From Mycolicibacterium moriokaense (GTDB taxonomy: Bacteria; Actinomycetota; Actinomycetes; Mycobacteriales; Mycobacteriaceae), in the NCBI RefSeq assembly GCF_003347205.1, contig NZ_QQBJ01000006.1, positions 62,001 through 126,000 on the forward strand: a stretch of 64,000 bases of DNA, read 5' to 3'. Positions 8,292 through 15,654 of the stretch are shown here, in pieces. Both the position numbers and the translations under genes were made by a program. Below the pieces are notes generated by a model. That model did no database searches, was not told the origin of the DNA, and saw only the letters and a program-made list of their open reading frames with translations. The first letter of the stretch is position 1; every line of letters starts with the position of its first letter.

Positions 8292-9310
8292 GACGCACCC
8301 GGGTGTACGACGACGCGCGGCGGGCCCTGCCCCTTACGCACCTGATCGATCGCCTCGGGCACGTCGTCGAGTCCGATGATCCTGCCGATGCTCGGCGACG
8401 GATCCAGCCTGCCCTCGGCGACGGCGTCCAGCGTGCCGTACCAGTCCTGCGGCAGCGGTCCGCCGCCGAATTGGATCGTCATGCCCTTGTGCGTGGCAGC
8501 GGTGCAGTCGATGGTGCCCGCGTCATACCAGCCGCCCGCGACGTACACGCGGGCCATGAATTCGCACGCCTCGACGATGCTCTGTAGCAGTCCGTGCTTA
8601 CCCACGCACTCAAAGATGACCTGAGTGGTCTGAAAGTTGTTGGCCCGGAATGTCTCTCGCCACACATCGTACGGATTGCGCGACGACGGGTTGACCAGCA
8701 CGTCGGCGCCGAACGTCTTGGCATACGCCAACCGCTCGTCGCTGTAGTCCGAAACCACGATCGGGCCGACGCCACGCGCCGCCAACGCCGCAACCGTCGA
8801 GAGCCCGATGGCGCCGGCGCCGATGACGAGCGGCAGTTCGCCCGGTTTGATGCCCGAGCAGCGAACGTAGAACTCGCCCACCGCGAACGCATCCACCAGC
8901 GCAACCGAGTCGTTCGGCACGCCGTCGGGAACCTGCCGCGCCATCACCTCCGACACCAGCATCAGTTCGCCGAACGCGCCGGGCGCGTCAGGGTGGTGGC
9001 CGATCACCAGCGGCTCCTCGCCGGGGCGGATCATGATCGGCAGGCTGGTGACACGGGCACCGAGCGGGAAATCGCCTGCGCAGTCGGGGCCGTGGCCCAC
9101 CACCTCGCCGATGAACTCGTGGCCCATGACGGTGTCGCGGTCGGCGTCCCAGACAAACCGGTCGGCCGAGTTCGGGTGATCCATGTAGTGCACGTCCGAC
9201 GCGCAGATCGCGGCGCTCAGCGGTTTGATCAACAGTTCGCCGGGGCCGGGCACCGGATCGGCCGTCTCGCGCACCTCGAGTTTCCCGCCGCGAAGCACCA
9301 CCGCGCGCAT
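8288..9310 (-). CDS. Zinc-type alcohol dehydrogenase (MDR superfamily)
   Basis: 340 residues. The start at 9310 overlaps the upstream SDR stop (ATGA). GroES-like N-terminal domain with the catalytic-zinc cysteine in ICASDVHYMDH and the GHEFIGEVVGHG motif; Rossmann domain with VIGAGAIGLSTVAALAARG. The four-cysteine structural zinc lobe of classical ADHs is not visible. It probably oxidises or reduces an alcohol/aldehyde or ring ketone with NAD(P). In the track its reading frame extends further upstream, but that part overlaps the SDR and is not expected to be translated. Confidence 0.88.
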   Translation of the reverse strand: MRAVVLRGGKLEVRETADPVPGPGELLIKPLSAAICASDVHYMDHPNSADRFVWDADRDTVMGHEFIGEVVGHGPDCAGDFPLGARVTSLPIMIRPGEEPLVIGHHPDAPGAFGELMLVSEVMARQVPDGVPNDSVALVDAFAVGEFYVRCSGIKPGELPLVIGAGAIGLSTVAALAARGVGPIVVSDYSDERLAYAKTFGADVLVNPSSRNPYDVWRETFRANNFQTTQVIFECVGKHGLLQSIVEACEFMARVYVAGGWYDAGTIDCTAATHKGMTIQFGGGPLPQDWYGTLDAVAEGRLDPSPSIGRIIGLDDVPEAIDQVRKGQGPPRVVVHPGAS

Positions 9311-10119
9311 CAGTTCGCCGTCCCCACTTTGGCGGCGAAATCGATCGATGCGGCGCTGGTGAGCTCGACCAGCGTGCGCCGGTCCACCGTCCACACCATC
9401 GACGCCATGGTTCGATTGCTCTCCCCCACAGGGTAAGTCGGGCCGCTGCCGATGTTCTCGATGATCTCTCGGGCCGCGTCCTCGGGTAGCATCACCGTGT
9501 CCGGGTCGAACGGAACACCCATCCGCTGAAAGGCTTCTGTGTATGTCATGCCGAGCGGCGTGCAGCACACGTCGACCCCGTGCGGGTGCAGTTCGGCCCA
9601 CAGGCCCTCGGCGAAGTTGACGTCGAACGCCTTGACCGCGGAGTAAACCGCGAGCAGTGAGGCGCCGGACAGGCAGGCCAGCGAGCCCACCAGCACAATG
9701 CCGCCGCGCCCGCGCTGCCGCATCGCCGGCGCGAAGTGCCTGGCCAGCGCGACCGGGCCGATGCACGCCAACTGGATCTGGCGCAGCGAGTCCTCGAAGG
9801 AGTCGTCGAGGAACTCCACCGCCCGGTTCGCCGCACCCGCGTTGTAGATGACCAGACCGACCTCGAGTCCGTTGGTCGCCGCGGCGACCCGTTCCGAGAT
9901 GTCGGGCACCGTCAGGTCCAGCGCGACGGGCTTGGCCTCGACGCCGTGACGCTCGCGCACTCCCGCCGCGACCTCGTCGAGCAATGTCTTGTTGCGGGCG
10001 ATGAGCACGAGATCCAGTCCGCGCTGCGCCAATTGGTCGGCCAGGCTGGCTCCGACCCCTTCGGAGGCGCCCGCGATGACGGCGCAGGGCCCGTACTTCT
10101 GCGCGAAGTCGACGGTCAT
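9310..10119 (-). CDS. Short-chain dehydrogenase/reductase (SDR)
   Basis: 269 residues. The nucleotide-binding motif is GASEGVGASLA (~17-27); the motif around the catalytic serine is VGSLACLSGA and the active site is YSAVK. The C-terminal ~70 residues are longer than in minimal SDRs and carry VYTEAFQRM-like helices that may form a substrate lid. It overlaps both neighbours by one codon or less. It would be an NAD(P)-dependent oxidoreductase of the same pathway as the MDR and VOC proteins. Confidence 0.85.
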   Translation of the reverse strand: MTVDFAQKYGPCAVIAGASEGVGASLADQLAQRGLDLVLIARNKTLLDEVAAGVRERHGVEAKPVALDLTVPDISERVAAATNGLEVGLVIYNAGAANRAVEFLDDSFEDSLRQIQLACIGPVALARHFAPAMRQRGRGGIVLVGSLACLSGASLLAVYSAVKAFDVNFAEGLWAELHPHGVDVCCTPLGMTYTEAFQRMGVPFDPDTVMLPEDAAREIIENIGSGPTYPVGESNRTMASMVWTVDRRTLVELTSAASIDFAAKVGTAN

Positions 10120-10535
10120 GACGGCTCGCTCCCGCCGGTGAGCAGCCGGGGAGTGTGCGTGGCGCGGCGGCGAATTCGCCAACCGTCGGAGCCGCGCACC
10201 AACTCGTCGTCGTAGTGGCCGACGACGTCGACCCATGGCGCGTTGTCGCCCGGCGCCACCATGATCACCGCGTGCACGTAGGTGCGCGCGGTCGCCGTAT
10301 CGCCGGTCACGTCGATCACGAAGTTCGACAGCCGGTGGTAGGTGGCGCCCATCGGATCGTGCACCTGCGCGAACAGGTCGGTGAAGGCGTCGGGATCGGT
10401 GAACGTCCCCAGCTCGCCGTAGTCGAGATCCACCTCGTCGGTCCAACAACTGCGAAACAACGGCCAGTTCTTGGAGTCGATCCCGGTGGCATAGCGGACG
10501 AGCACCTCAGTGATCTGCGCCTTGTCGGCATCCAC
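10116..10535 (-). CDS. NTF2/SnoaL-like small enzyme
   Basis: 139 residues. The pattern ITEVLVRYATGIDSKNWPLF, then CWTDEVDLDYGE, HRLSNFVIDVTGDTATARTYVHAV and ELVRGSDGWRIRRR is typical of the SnoaL-like half of the NTF2 fold, which covers small dehydratases, isomerases and hydroxylases. It is the first gene of a four-gene operon and faces the TetR gene at 10594 across 58 bases. Confidence 0.85.
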   Translation of the reverse strand: MDADKAQITEVLVRYATGIDSKNWPLFRSCWTDEVDLDYGELGTFTDPDAFTDLFAQVHDPMGATYHRLSNFVIDVTGDTATARTYVHAVIMVAPGDNAPWVDVVGHYDDELVRGSDGWRIRRRATHTPRLLTGGSEPS

Positions 10536-10544
10536 GCGGGAAGG

Positions 10545-10560
10545 CTAACCGACAAGTTAG
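10545..10560. promoter_or_regulatory. Candidate TetR operator, CTAAC-N6-GTTAG
   Basis: CTAAC (10545-10549) and GTTAG (10556-10560) form a perfect inverted repeat in the short space between the NTF2-like gene and the TetR gene. A divergent regulator with such a palindrome in between is the usual autoregulated arrangement. The spacing does not fit the KstR pattern AAC-N2-GTT. Confidence 0.5.
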
Positions 10561-10593
10561 ACTCGGGTCAACAATTCTGATAGATGGAAAGCG

Positions 10594-11244
10594 GTGCAAA
10601 TGGCGCAGATTGCGCGAAGCTCAGCTGCTGACCAAGGTCAGCGCAGAGCCTCGTTTCAGCAGGCGCGCTCGCACGCGACCAAGCAGTCGCTGGTACAGGC
10701 CGCCACCGCACTGTGGCGCACCAACGGTTACGCCCGCACGACCGTCGCCGACATCTGCCGCGCCGCCGGTGTGTCGAAGGCGTTGTTCTACTTCTATTTC
10801 CCCCGCAAGGAAGACGTGCTCTTCGAAGTCGGCATCATGTCCACCGACGCCGCCCATCGCAGGGCGACCGAAATGCTGCGCAAGCCGTATGACGTGGCGG
10901 GGGTCATCACCGGAGTGCTCGAAACGCTGGAAGAGACGATGCGCGGCAGCACCCCTGAACTGCTCACCGAAGCGATCCTCGAGGGCTACCGGCAAGCACT
11001 GGCCGGACACGACCACCTCGAGCGCACCTCGGTCGTCTTCACCGAGGTGTTCGAGAGGGCGGTGCAGGACGGCAATCTGCCGGGCGATTTCGAGGTCGAT
11101 CACGTCGCGACCGTCGCGCAGTCCCTCGTCAGCGAGGGCGCGCGCCTGTGGGCCGCGGGCCGCTACCAAGGCCGGTCCTTCGCCGAGGTCGTCGGCCGCG
11201 ACATCGCCGCACTCGTCGTCGGCCACAGCGCGCTCGCGCGATGA
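10594..11244 (+). CDS. TetR/AcrR-family transcriptional regulator
   Basis: 216 residues. The helix-turn-helix lies at about residues 40-65: TTVADICRAAGVSKALFYFYF, shown here by the key TVADICRAAGVSKALFYF core. The C-terminal ligand domain has no specific hallmark. GTG 10594 and ATG 10600 are both possible starts. It is divergent from the NTF2/SDR/MDR/VOC operon and directly upstream of the Zn-ribbon/thiolase genes, so it could control either side. Ligands of such regulators in catabolic clusters are often acyl-CoA intermediates. Confidence 0.88.
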   Translation: MQMAQIARSSAADQGQRRASFQQARSHATKQSLVQAATALWRTNGYARTTVADICRAAGVSKALFYFYFPRKEDVLFEVGIMSTDAAHRRATEMLRKPYDVAGVITGVLETLEETMRGSTPELLTEAILEGYRQALAGHDHLERTSVVFTEVFERAVQDGNLPGDFEVDHVATVAQSLVSEGARLWAAGRYQGRSFAEVVGRDIAALVVGHSALAR

Positions 11245-11267
11245 TGGACCGCGTGTTCTCTCTAGAC

Positions 11268-11282
11268 GAGAATGCCATTTCC
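11268..11282. promoter_or_regulatory. GAGAAT-type element upstream of the Zn-ribbon/thiolase operon
   Basis: GAGAATGCCATTTCC matches GAGAAT-N3-ATTCTC at ten of twelve arm positions. The flank TCTCTAGAC just before it is also found, reversed, beside the copy at 27777. GAGAAT ends 25 bases before the GTG at 11299. Confidence 0.5.
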
Positions 11283-11298
11283 GATTAATGTCAATCGG

Positions 11299-11721
11299 GT
11301 GTCGACACAGCAGAAGGCGCTCGCGCCTGAGATCTCCACCTGGCCCGACGAGAACCCGCAGCTGATCGGTAGCCGCTGCGGCGCCTGCGGCGCCACCACC
11401 TTTCCCGTCCAGCAGCGCTGCCCCAAGTGCAGCGGCGGCGACATGTCGGAGGTGAAGCTACCGCGCCGCGGCACCCTGGTCGCCTGGACCACGCAGGGCT
11501 TTCCGCCCGGCGCGCCCTACAAGGGCCCGACCGGCAAGGATTTCGTGCCGTTCGGCGTGGGGCTGGTCCAGCTCGATGACGTCATCCGCGTCGAGGGCAG
11601 GCTCACCGAGAACGACCCCGAGAAACTGCAGTTCGGTATGGACGTCGAGCTGACGATGATTCCGTTCACCACCGACGACGAGGGCGCCGAGCTCGTCACC
11701 TTCGCCTTCCAGCCGGTCTAG
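11299..11721 (+). CDS. Zn-ribbon/OB-fold (DUF35) acyl-CoA-binding partner protein
   Basis: 140 residues from the GTG at 11299; an in-frame ATG at 11272 lies inside the operator-like element and lacks a ribosome-binding site. A rubredoxin-like zinc ribbon, CGACGATTFPVQQRCPKC, is followed by the OB-fold segment TLVAWTTQGFPPGAPYKGP and GRLTENDPEKLQFGMDVEL. Such proteins pair with thiolase-fold proteins: in steroid side-chain breakdown the DUF35 domain of ChsH2 binds Ltp2 to make a retro-aldolase. The thiolase-fold gene follows 13 bases later, which supports a complex. Confidence 0.87.
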   Translation: MSTQQKALAPEISTWPDENPQLIGSRCGACGATTFPVQQRCPKCSGGDMSEVKLPRRGTLVAWTTQGFPPGAPYKGPTGKDFVPFGVGLVQLDDVIRVEGRLTENDPEKLQFGMDVELTMIPFTTDDEGAELVTFAFQPV

Positions 11722-11734
11722 AGAGGACAGTGCC

Positions 11735-12880
11735 ATGACCAACGACGTCGCGATCATCGGCGTAGGACTGCACCCGTTCGGCCGGTTCGACAAGACCGCG
11801 ATGGAGATGGGTGCCGAGGCGATCCAGCTCGCGCTCACCGACGCCGGTGTCGACTGGAAGGACATCCAGTTCGGCTTCGGTGGCAGCTACGAGGTGTCGA
11901 ATCCGGACGCGGTGACGAGGCTGGTCGGCCTGACCGGCATCACGTTCACCAACGTGTTCAACGCCTGTGCGACGGCGGCCTCGGCCATCCAGCAGACCGC
12001 CGACACGATCCGGCTCGGCAAGTACGACATCGGCATCGCGATCGGTCTGGACAAGCATCCGCGCGGTGCGTTCACCGACGACCCGGCCAAGCTGGCCCTG
12101 CCCCAGTGGTACGCCGAGAACGGCCAGTTCGTCACCACCAAGTTCTTCGGGATGAAGGCCAACCACTACCTCAACAAGCACGGCATCTCGCAGGAGACGC
12201 TGGCCAAGGTCGCCGCGAAGAACTTCCGCAACGGGGAGAAGAACCCGAATGCGTTCCGCCGCAAGCCGATCTCCGAAGAAGAGATCCTCAACTCGGCGGT
12301 GCTCAACTACCCGTTGACGCAGTACATGTTCTGCGCGCCGGATGAGGGCGCGGCCGCGGTCATCATGTGCCGTGCCGACATCGCGCACCGATTCACCGAC
12401 AAGCCGGTGTATGTGAAGGCCAGCGAGATCCGCACCCGCACCTTCGGCGCCTACGAGGTGCACGCGACGTTCGCGCCGCTGGACGAGGATCCCTCGCCGA
12501 CGGTGTACGCGGCCAAGGCCGCCTACGAGGCCGCGGGCATCGGACCCGAGGACGTCGACGTCGCGCAACTGCAGGACACCGACGCCGGCGCCGAGGTCAT
12601 CCACATGGCGGAGACGGGGCTGTGCGCCGACGGGGAGCAGGAGAAGCTGCTGGCCGACGGCGCCACCGAGATCGGCGGCAGCATGCCCGTCAACACCGAC
12701 GGCGGCCTGATCGCCAACGGCGAGCCCATCGGCGCGTCGGGGCTGCGGCAGGTACACGAGCTGGTCCGCCAGCTGCGTGGCGAGGCCGGTGACCGCCAGG
12801 TGCCCGGTGAGCCGAAGGTCGGTCTGGCGCAGGTCTACGGCGCGCCCGGAACGGCGTCGGCGACCATCCTGTCGGTGTAG
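11735..12880 (+). CDS. Thiolase-fold lipid-transfer-type protein
   Basis: 381 residues, SCP-x thiolase subgroup. The nucleophile-region cysteine is present (Cys78 in VFNACATAASAI). At the C-terminus the usual GHPxGxSG motif reads GEPIGASG, so the active-site histidine is a glutamate. NTDGGLIANGEP is otherwise well conserved. It could be a degradative thiolase, a retro-aldolase like Ltp2, or a non-thiolytic relative. GAGAGGACAG lies before the ATG. It is paired with the DUF35 protein upstream and the KSI-like protein downstream. Confidence 0.85.
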   Translation: MTNDVAIIGVGLHPFGRFDKTAMEMGAEAIQLALTDAGVDWKDIQFGFGGSYEVSNPDAVTRLVGLTGITFTNVFNACATAASAIQQTADTIRLGKYDIGIAIGLDKHPRGAFTDDPAKLALPQWYAENGQFVTTKFFGMKANHYLNKHGISQETLAKVAAKNFRNGEKNPNAFRRKPISEEEILNSAVLNYPLTQYMFCAPDEGAAAVIMCRADIAHRFTDKPVYVKASEIRTRTFGAYEVHATFAPLDEDPSPTVYAAKAAYEAAGIGPEDVDVAQLQDTDAGAEVIHMAETGLCADGEQEKLLADGATEIGGSMPVNTDGGLIANGEPIGASGLRQVHELVRQLRGEAGDRQVPGEPKVGLAQVYGAPGTASATILSV

Positions 12881-12890
12881 CGCCCACCTG

Positions 12891-13247
12891 ATGACGACGG
12901 CCGCCGACACCGTCAACAGCTACGTCGAGCTGCTGGCAACCGGCAGCGCGGAGGACATCACGGCTCTTTACACGGCCGACGCCACCGTGGAGGACCCCGT
13001 GGGCAGCGGCGTGCGACACGGCCACGACGAGATCCGGGAGCTGTACAGCCGTGTCGAAAATCAGACTCGGACAGTGGAACTGCTGTCGGTGCACATCAAC
13101 GGCAACGAGGCGGCGTTCCTCGCGCGACTGACGATCATCACTGGCGACGTGCGGACCAGGATCGACGGGATCGACGTCATGACGTTCGACGACGACGCCC
13201 GGATCACGTCCATGCGCGCGTTCTGGTCACCGCCGAACGGCCATTGA
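12891..13247 (+). CDS. Ketosteroid-isomerase-like (NTF2 fold) protein
   Basis: 118 residues, matching the length of delta5-3-ketosteroid isomerases. The segment ADATVEDPVGSGVRHGHDEIRELY contains the aspartate found near the catalytic position of that family (only the VEDPVGS core is diagnostic), and TSMRAFWSPP forms the last strand. It resembles the mycobacterial Rv0760c type. Many KSI-like proteins are not isomerases, so the reaction is open. It lies ten bases after the thiolase-fold gene and is the last gene of that unit. Confidence 0.8.
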   Translation: MTTAADTVNSYVELLATGSAEDITALYTADATVEDPVGSGVRHGHDEIRELYSRVENQTRTVELLSVHINGNEAAFLARLTIITGDVRTRIDGIDVMTFDDDARITSMRAFWSPPNGH

Positions 13248-13274
13248 CCGGCGCTTGCCACAGGTGCTGCGCAG

Positions 13275-13604
13275 TCATTCCATGACGTCATGCACCGCCC
13301 GCAGGCAGCCGCGGCGGAAATCGCTTCGTCGGATGTCTGTGCGCGGCGCGGCGGTGATCCTGCGCCTGATGAGCTCCTCGCAGAACGCGGCCGAACTCAG
13401 GCCGCCGTCGTGCAACGCGGACCGAACGAGCGTTGCGTCCGACGCAGCAGCGTAGCCGGCCCGGTAGGAGGGGCCTTCGTTGTCGGAGGCGGTCGGTGCG
13501 GCTAGGCCGATCGCGGCGACGGCAACCACCACCGCAGCCACCCGCGTGGTCATCGGCCCCACGCGCGCTCCCGGCTCGATCCGTCGACTCGCGACCACGT
13601 CCAT
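13275..13604 (-). CDS. Small predicted secreted protein
   Basis: 109 residues from the ATG at 13604, or 92 from the ATG at 13553. A hydrophobic signal-like stretch, VAAVVVAVAAIGLAAPTA, is followed by a basic mature part with two cysteines (AAFCEELIRRR and RRGCLRAVHDV). I do not recognise the family. It is the third gene in a row with the single-membrane-span protein and the PAP2 phosphatase. Confidence 0.55.
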   Translation of the reverse strand: MDVVASRRIEPGARVGPMTTRVAAVVVAVAAIGLAAPTASDNEGPSYRAGYAAASDATLVRSALHDGGLSSAAFCEELIRRRITAAPRTDIRRSDFRRGCLRAVHDVME

Positions 13605-13646
13605 CAAGGATTCCCGACGCGTTCGACCGGCGATCACCGGGTGTGC

Positions 13647-13997
13647 TCAGGGGCGCGGTTCACCGGGCGCGGGGCCCTCCGGCGCCTCCGACCGGCCGTG
13701 GTCGCCGCTCTGTGCCTGATCGCCGCCGTTATCGGCCTCGTTGTCGACGCCGCTGTCGGCTTCCGTGTCGGCGTATTCGGATGCTCCCGCTCCCTCGCGG
13801 TGGCCCTCCGAGTCGCCGTATTCCGCGCCGATGAACAAGCCCGCGCCGAAGGTCAGCACGGCCACCACCACTGCGATCAGCCCACCCAAGACCACCGCGG
13901 CGATGCGATTGACCCGGTTCAGCCGCCCCCACACAGAGCGCTTCTCGTCCGCAGGCTGCGGGCCGCCGTCGGCGTTTGGTTCTGTCGTTTCTGTCAT
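13647..13997 (-). CDS. Single-span membrane protein with acidic tail
   Basis: 116 residues. The polar N-terminus (MTETTEPNADGG) precedes RLNRVNRIAAVVLGG and one membrane segment (~35-60). The last ~50 residues are rich in Gly, Asp, Glu and Ser and low in complexity. No known domain. The start at 13997 is four bases from the PAP2 stop, so the two are probably cotranscribed. Confidence 0.7.
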   Translation of the reverse strand: MTETTEPNADGGPQPADEKRSVWGRLNRVNRIAAVVLGGLIAVVVAVLTFGAGLFIGAEYGDSEGHREGAGASEYADTEADSGVDNEADNGGDQAQSGDHGRSEAPEGPAPGEPRP

Positions 13998-14001
13998 GGC
14001 C

Positions 14002-14874
14002 TCAAGGTGCCAGCGCACACCTGAAAAGGCGCTGAACCCGGGCATCGCCGTGATGGTCGATACCAACGCGTTCGCCGTTGCGTGTCGGTGAACCGACGGC
14101 CGGGCGGGGACTCGGCGCGAGGCGCTGACGAAGGACCGCGTTCAGGGTCGTCGCACCGATGTCCACCATTGCCGCTCCGAGCAGCATCCCGGCCAACACA
14201 TCGGTGAACCAGTGCACCCCGAGGTAGACGCGACTGAACGCGACCGCGGCGACGATCGTCACCGCACAGATCGCCAACCAGGTCCGCACGGCAGCGCTGC
14301 GCCGGACACCGACCACCACGACCACCATGCCGAACAACGCCACGGTTCCGGTGACGTGCCCGGAGGGCATCGAATAGTCCGTCTCCAGGGTCAGCTGCAT
14401 GGCGGTGGGCGGTCGGTCGCGCGCCACCAGGAACTTGATGGCCTCACACAGCGCGGCGGCGCCTCCCGCGGTGGCGATGACGACCACCCCGCTGAGGCCG
14501 GAGCGGAACCGAATCACTGCCGCCACCGCGACTACTATTGCAACACAGGCGGTTTCGACCGGCCCGAAGATGTTCGTCACCGCGAGTGCCAGCTGGTCGA
14601 CAATCGGGATGCGATGGCCGACAAGCCATGCCGTGACGGCGTCGTCGACGTTGACCAGCCAGCCGTCGTGGCAGACCTGCCAGATCACCGTGGCCAAACT
14701 CATCAGCAACGCGCCGACGCGCACGGCCATCGACCACCAGCGCGGCATGCGGTCGCGGAAGGCCCATCCGGCGGCGTAGGCGGCCGCGCACACCGTCAGG
14801 ACCAGAACCGACCCCACCGCGGGGCTGTTCGCCACGGTCATGTCCACGATCCGCGAACCGATCGTGCTCGTCAT
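14002..14874 (-). CDS. PAP2-family membrane phosphatase
   Basis: 290 residues with about six membrane segments. The three phosphatase motifs are complete: KFLVARDRPP, PSGHVTG and SRVYLGVHWFTDV, giving the catalytic histidines. It should remove phosphate from a lipid phosphate, such as undecaprenyl pyrophosphate or phosphatidic acid, on the outer face of the membrane. It is divergent from the response-regulator gene at 14974. An upstream in-frame extension to 15096 overlaps the regulator and is rejected. Confidence 0.88.
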   Translation of the reverse strand: MTSTIGSRIVDMTVANSPAVGSVLVLTVCAAAYAAGWAFRDRMPRWWSMAVRVGALLMSLATVIWQVCHDGWLVNVDDAVTAWLVGHRIPIVDQLALAVTNIFGPVETACVAIVVAVAAVIRFRSGLSGVVVIATAGGAAALCEAIKFLVARDRPPTAMQLTLETDYSMPSGHVTGTVALFGMVVVVVGVRRSAAVRTWLAICAVTIVAAVAFSRVYLGVHWFTDVLAGMLLGAAMVDIGATTLNAVLRQRLAPSPRPAVGSPTRNGERVGIDHHGDARVQRLFRCALAP

Positions 14875-14973
14875 TTCGCCCACCGACCCAGGGTCGCGAT
14901 CACCGGCTGAACGGACGCTGAGAACGCGTCGCGGCGAACACGGTCGTTCTGCTGTACTGGGACAAACGGATGG

Positions 14974-15654
14974 ATGGGAAACGTGCGCGTACTTGTGGTC
15001 GAAGACGAGGTCCGCCTCGCCGAGACGATCCGCAGGGGCCTCGCATCCGAGGGGTTCGTCGTCGACGTCGAGCATCGCGGCGACGACGGCTTCCACACCG
15101 CCCTGTCCGACACGTTCGACGCGATCATCCTCGACATCATGTTGCCGGGGAAGAACGGCTACGAACTGGTCCGGGACCTGCGGGCGCGCAACGTGTGGAC
15201 ACCGGTGCTGATGTTGTCGGCAAAGGACGGCGAATACGACCTCGCCGACGCATTCGACCTGGGCGCCGACGACTACCTGGTCAAGCCGTTCTCATTCGTC
15301 GTGCTGTTCGCCAGGCTGCGGGCTCTGGTGCGGCGCGGCGCACCCGAACGGCCCACGGTGTTGCGGGCCGGCGACATCGAACTCGACCCGGCTCGTCACC
15401 GGGTCACCCGCGCCGGAACCGAACTGACCCTGACGCCCAGGGAATACAGCGTCCTGGAGTTCCTGATGCGGCATCAGGACAAGGTGGTCAGCAAGAGCGA
15501 GATCGTCAGAGCCGTGTGGGACACCAACTACGACGGCGACGAGAACATCGTCGAGGTGTACGTCCGATATCTGCGCCGGAAGATCGACTTACCGTTCTCC
15601 GGCAACAGCATCGAAACCGTCCGTGGAGTCGGCTACCGATTCGTCGGCGGCTAA
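14974..15654 (+). CDS. OmpR/PhoB-type response regulator
   Basis: 226 residues. Receiver domain with acidic pocket VVEDE, phospho-acceptor Asp54 in IILDIMLPG and Lys104 in LVKPF. The winged-helix domain follows (LTPREYSVLEFLMRH to VEVYVRYLRRKID and GVGYRFVGG). GTG 14983 is an alternative start. Its 3' end overlaps the 3' end of the histidine kinase gene on the other strand by 66 bases, an unusual arrangement for a cognate pair. Confidence 0.92.
   Translation: MGNVRVLVVEDEVRLAETIRRGLASEGFVVDVEHRGDDGFHTALSDTFDAIILDIMLPGKNGYELVRDLRARNVWTPVLMLSAKDGEYDLADAFDLGADDYLVKPFSFVVLFARLRALVRRGAPERPTVLRAGDIELDPARHRVTRAGTELTLTPREYSVLEFLMRHQDKVVSKSEIVRAVWDTNYDGDENIVEVYVRYLRRKIDLPFSGNSIETVRGVGYRFVGG

Noticed and set aside
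10545-10560. KstR or KstR2 operator
   Set aside because: The half-site spacing (AAC-N6-GTT) does not fit KstR (AAC-N2-GTT) and the arms do not fit the CAAG/CTTG pattern of KstR2.
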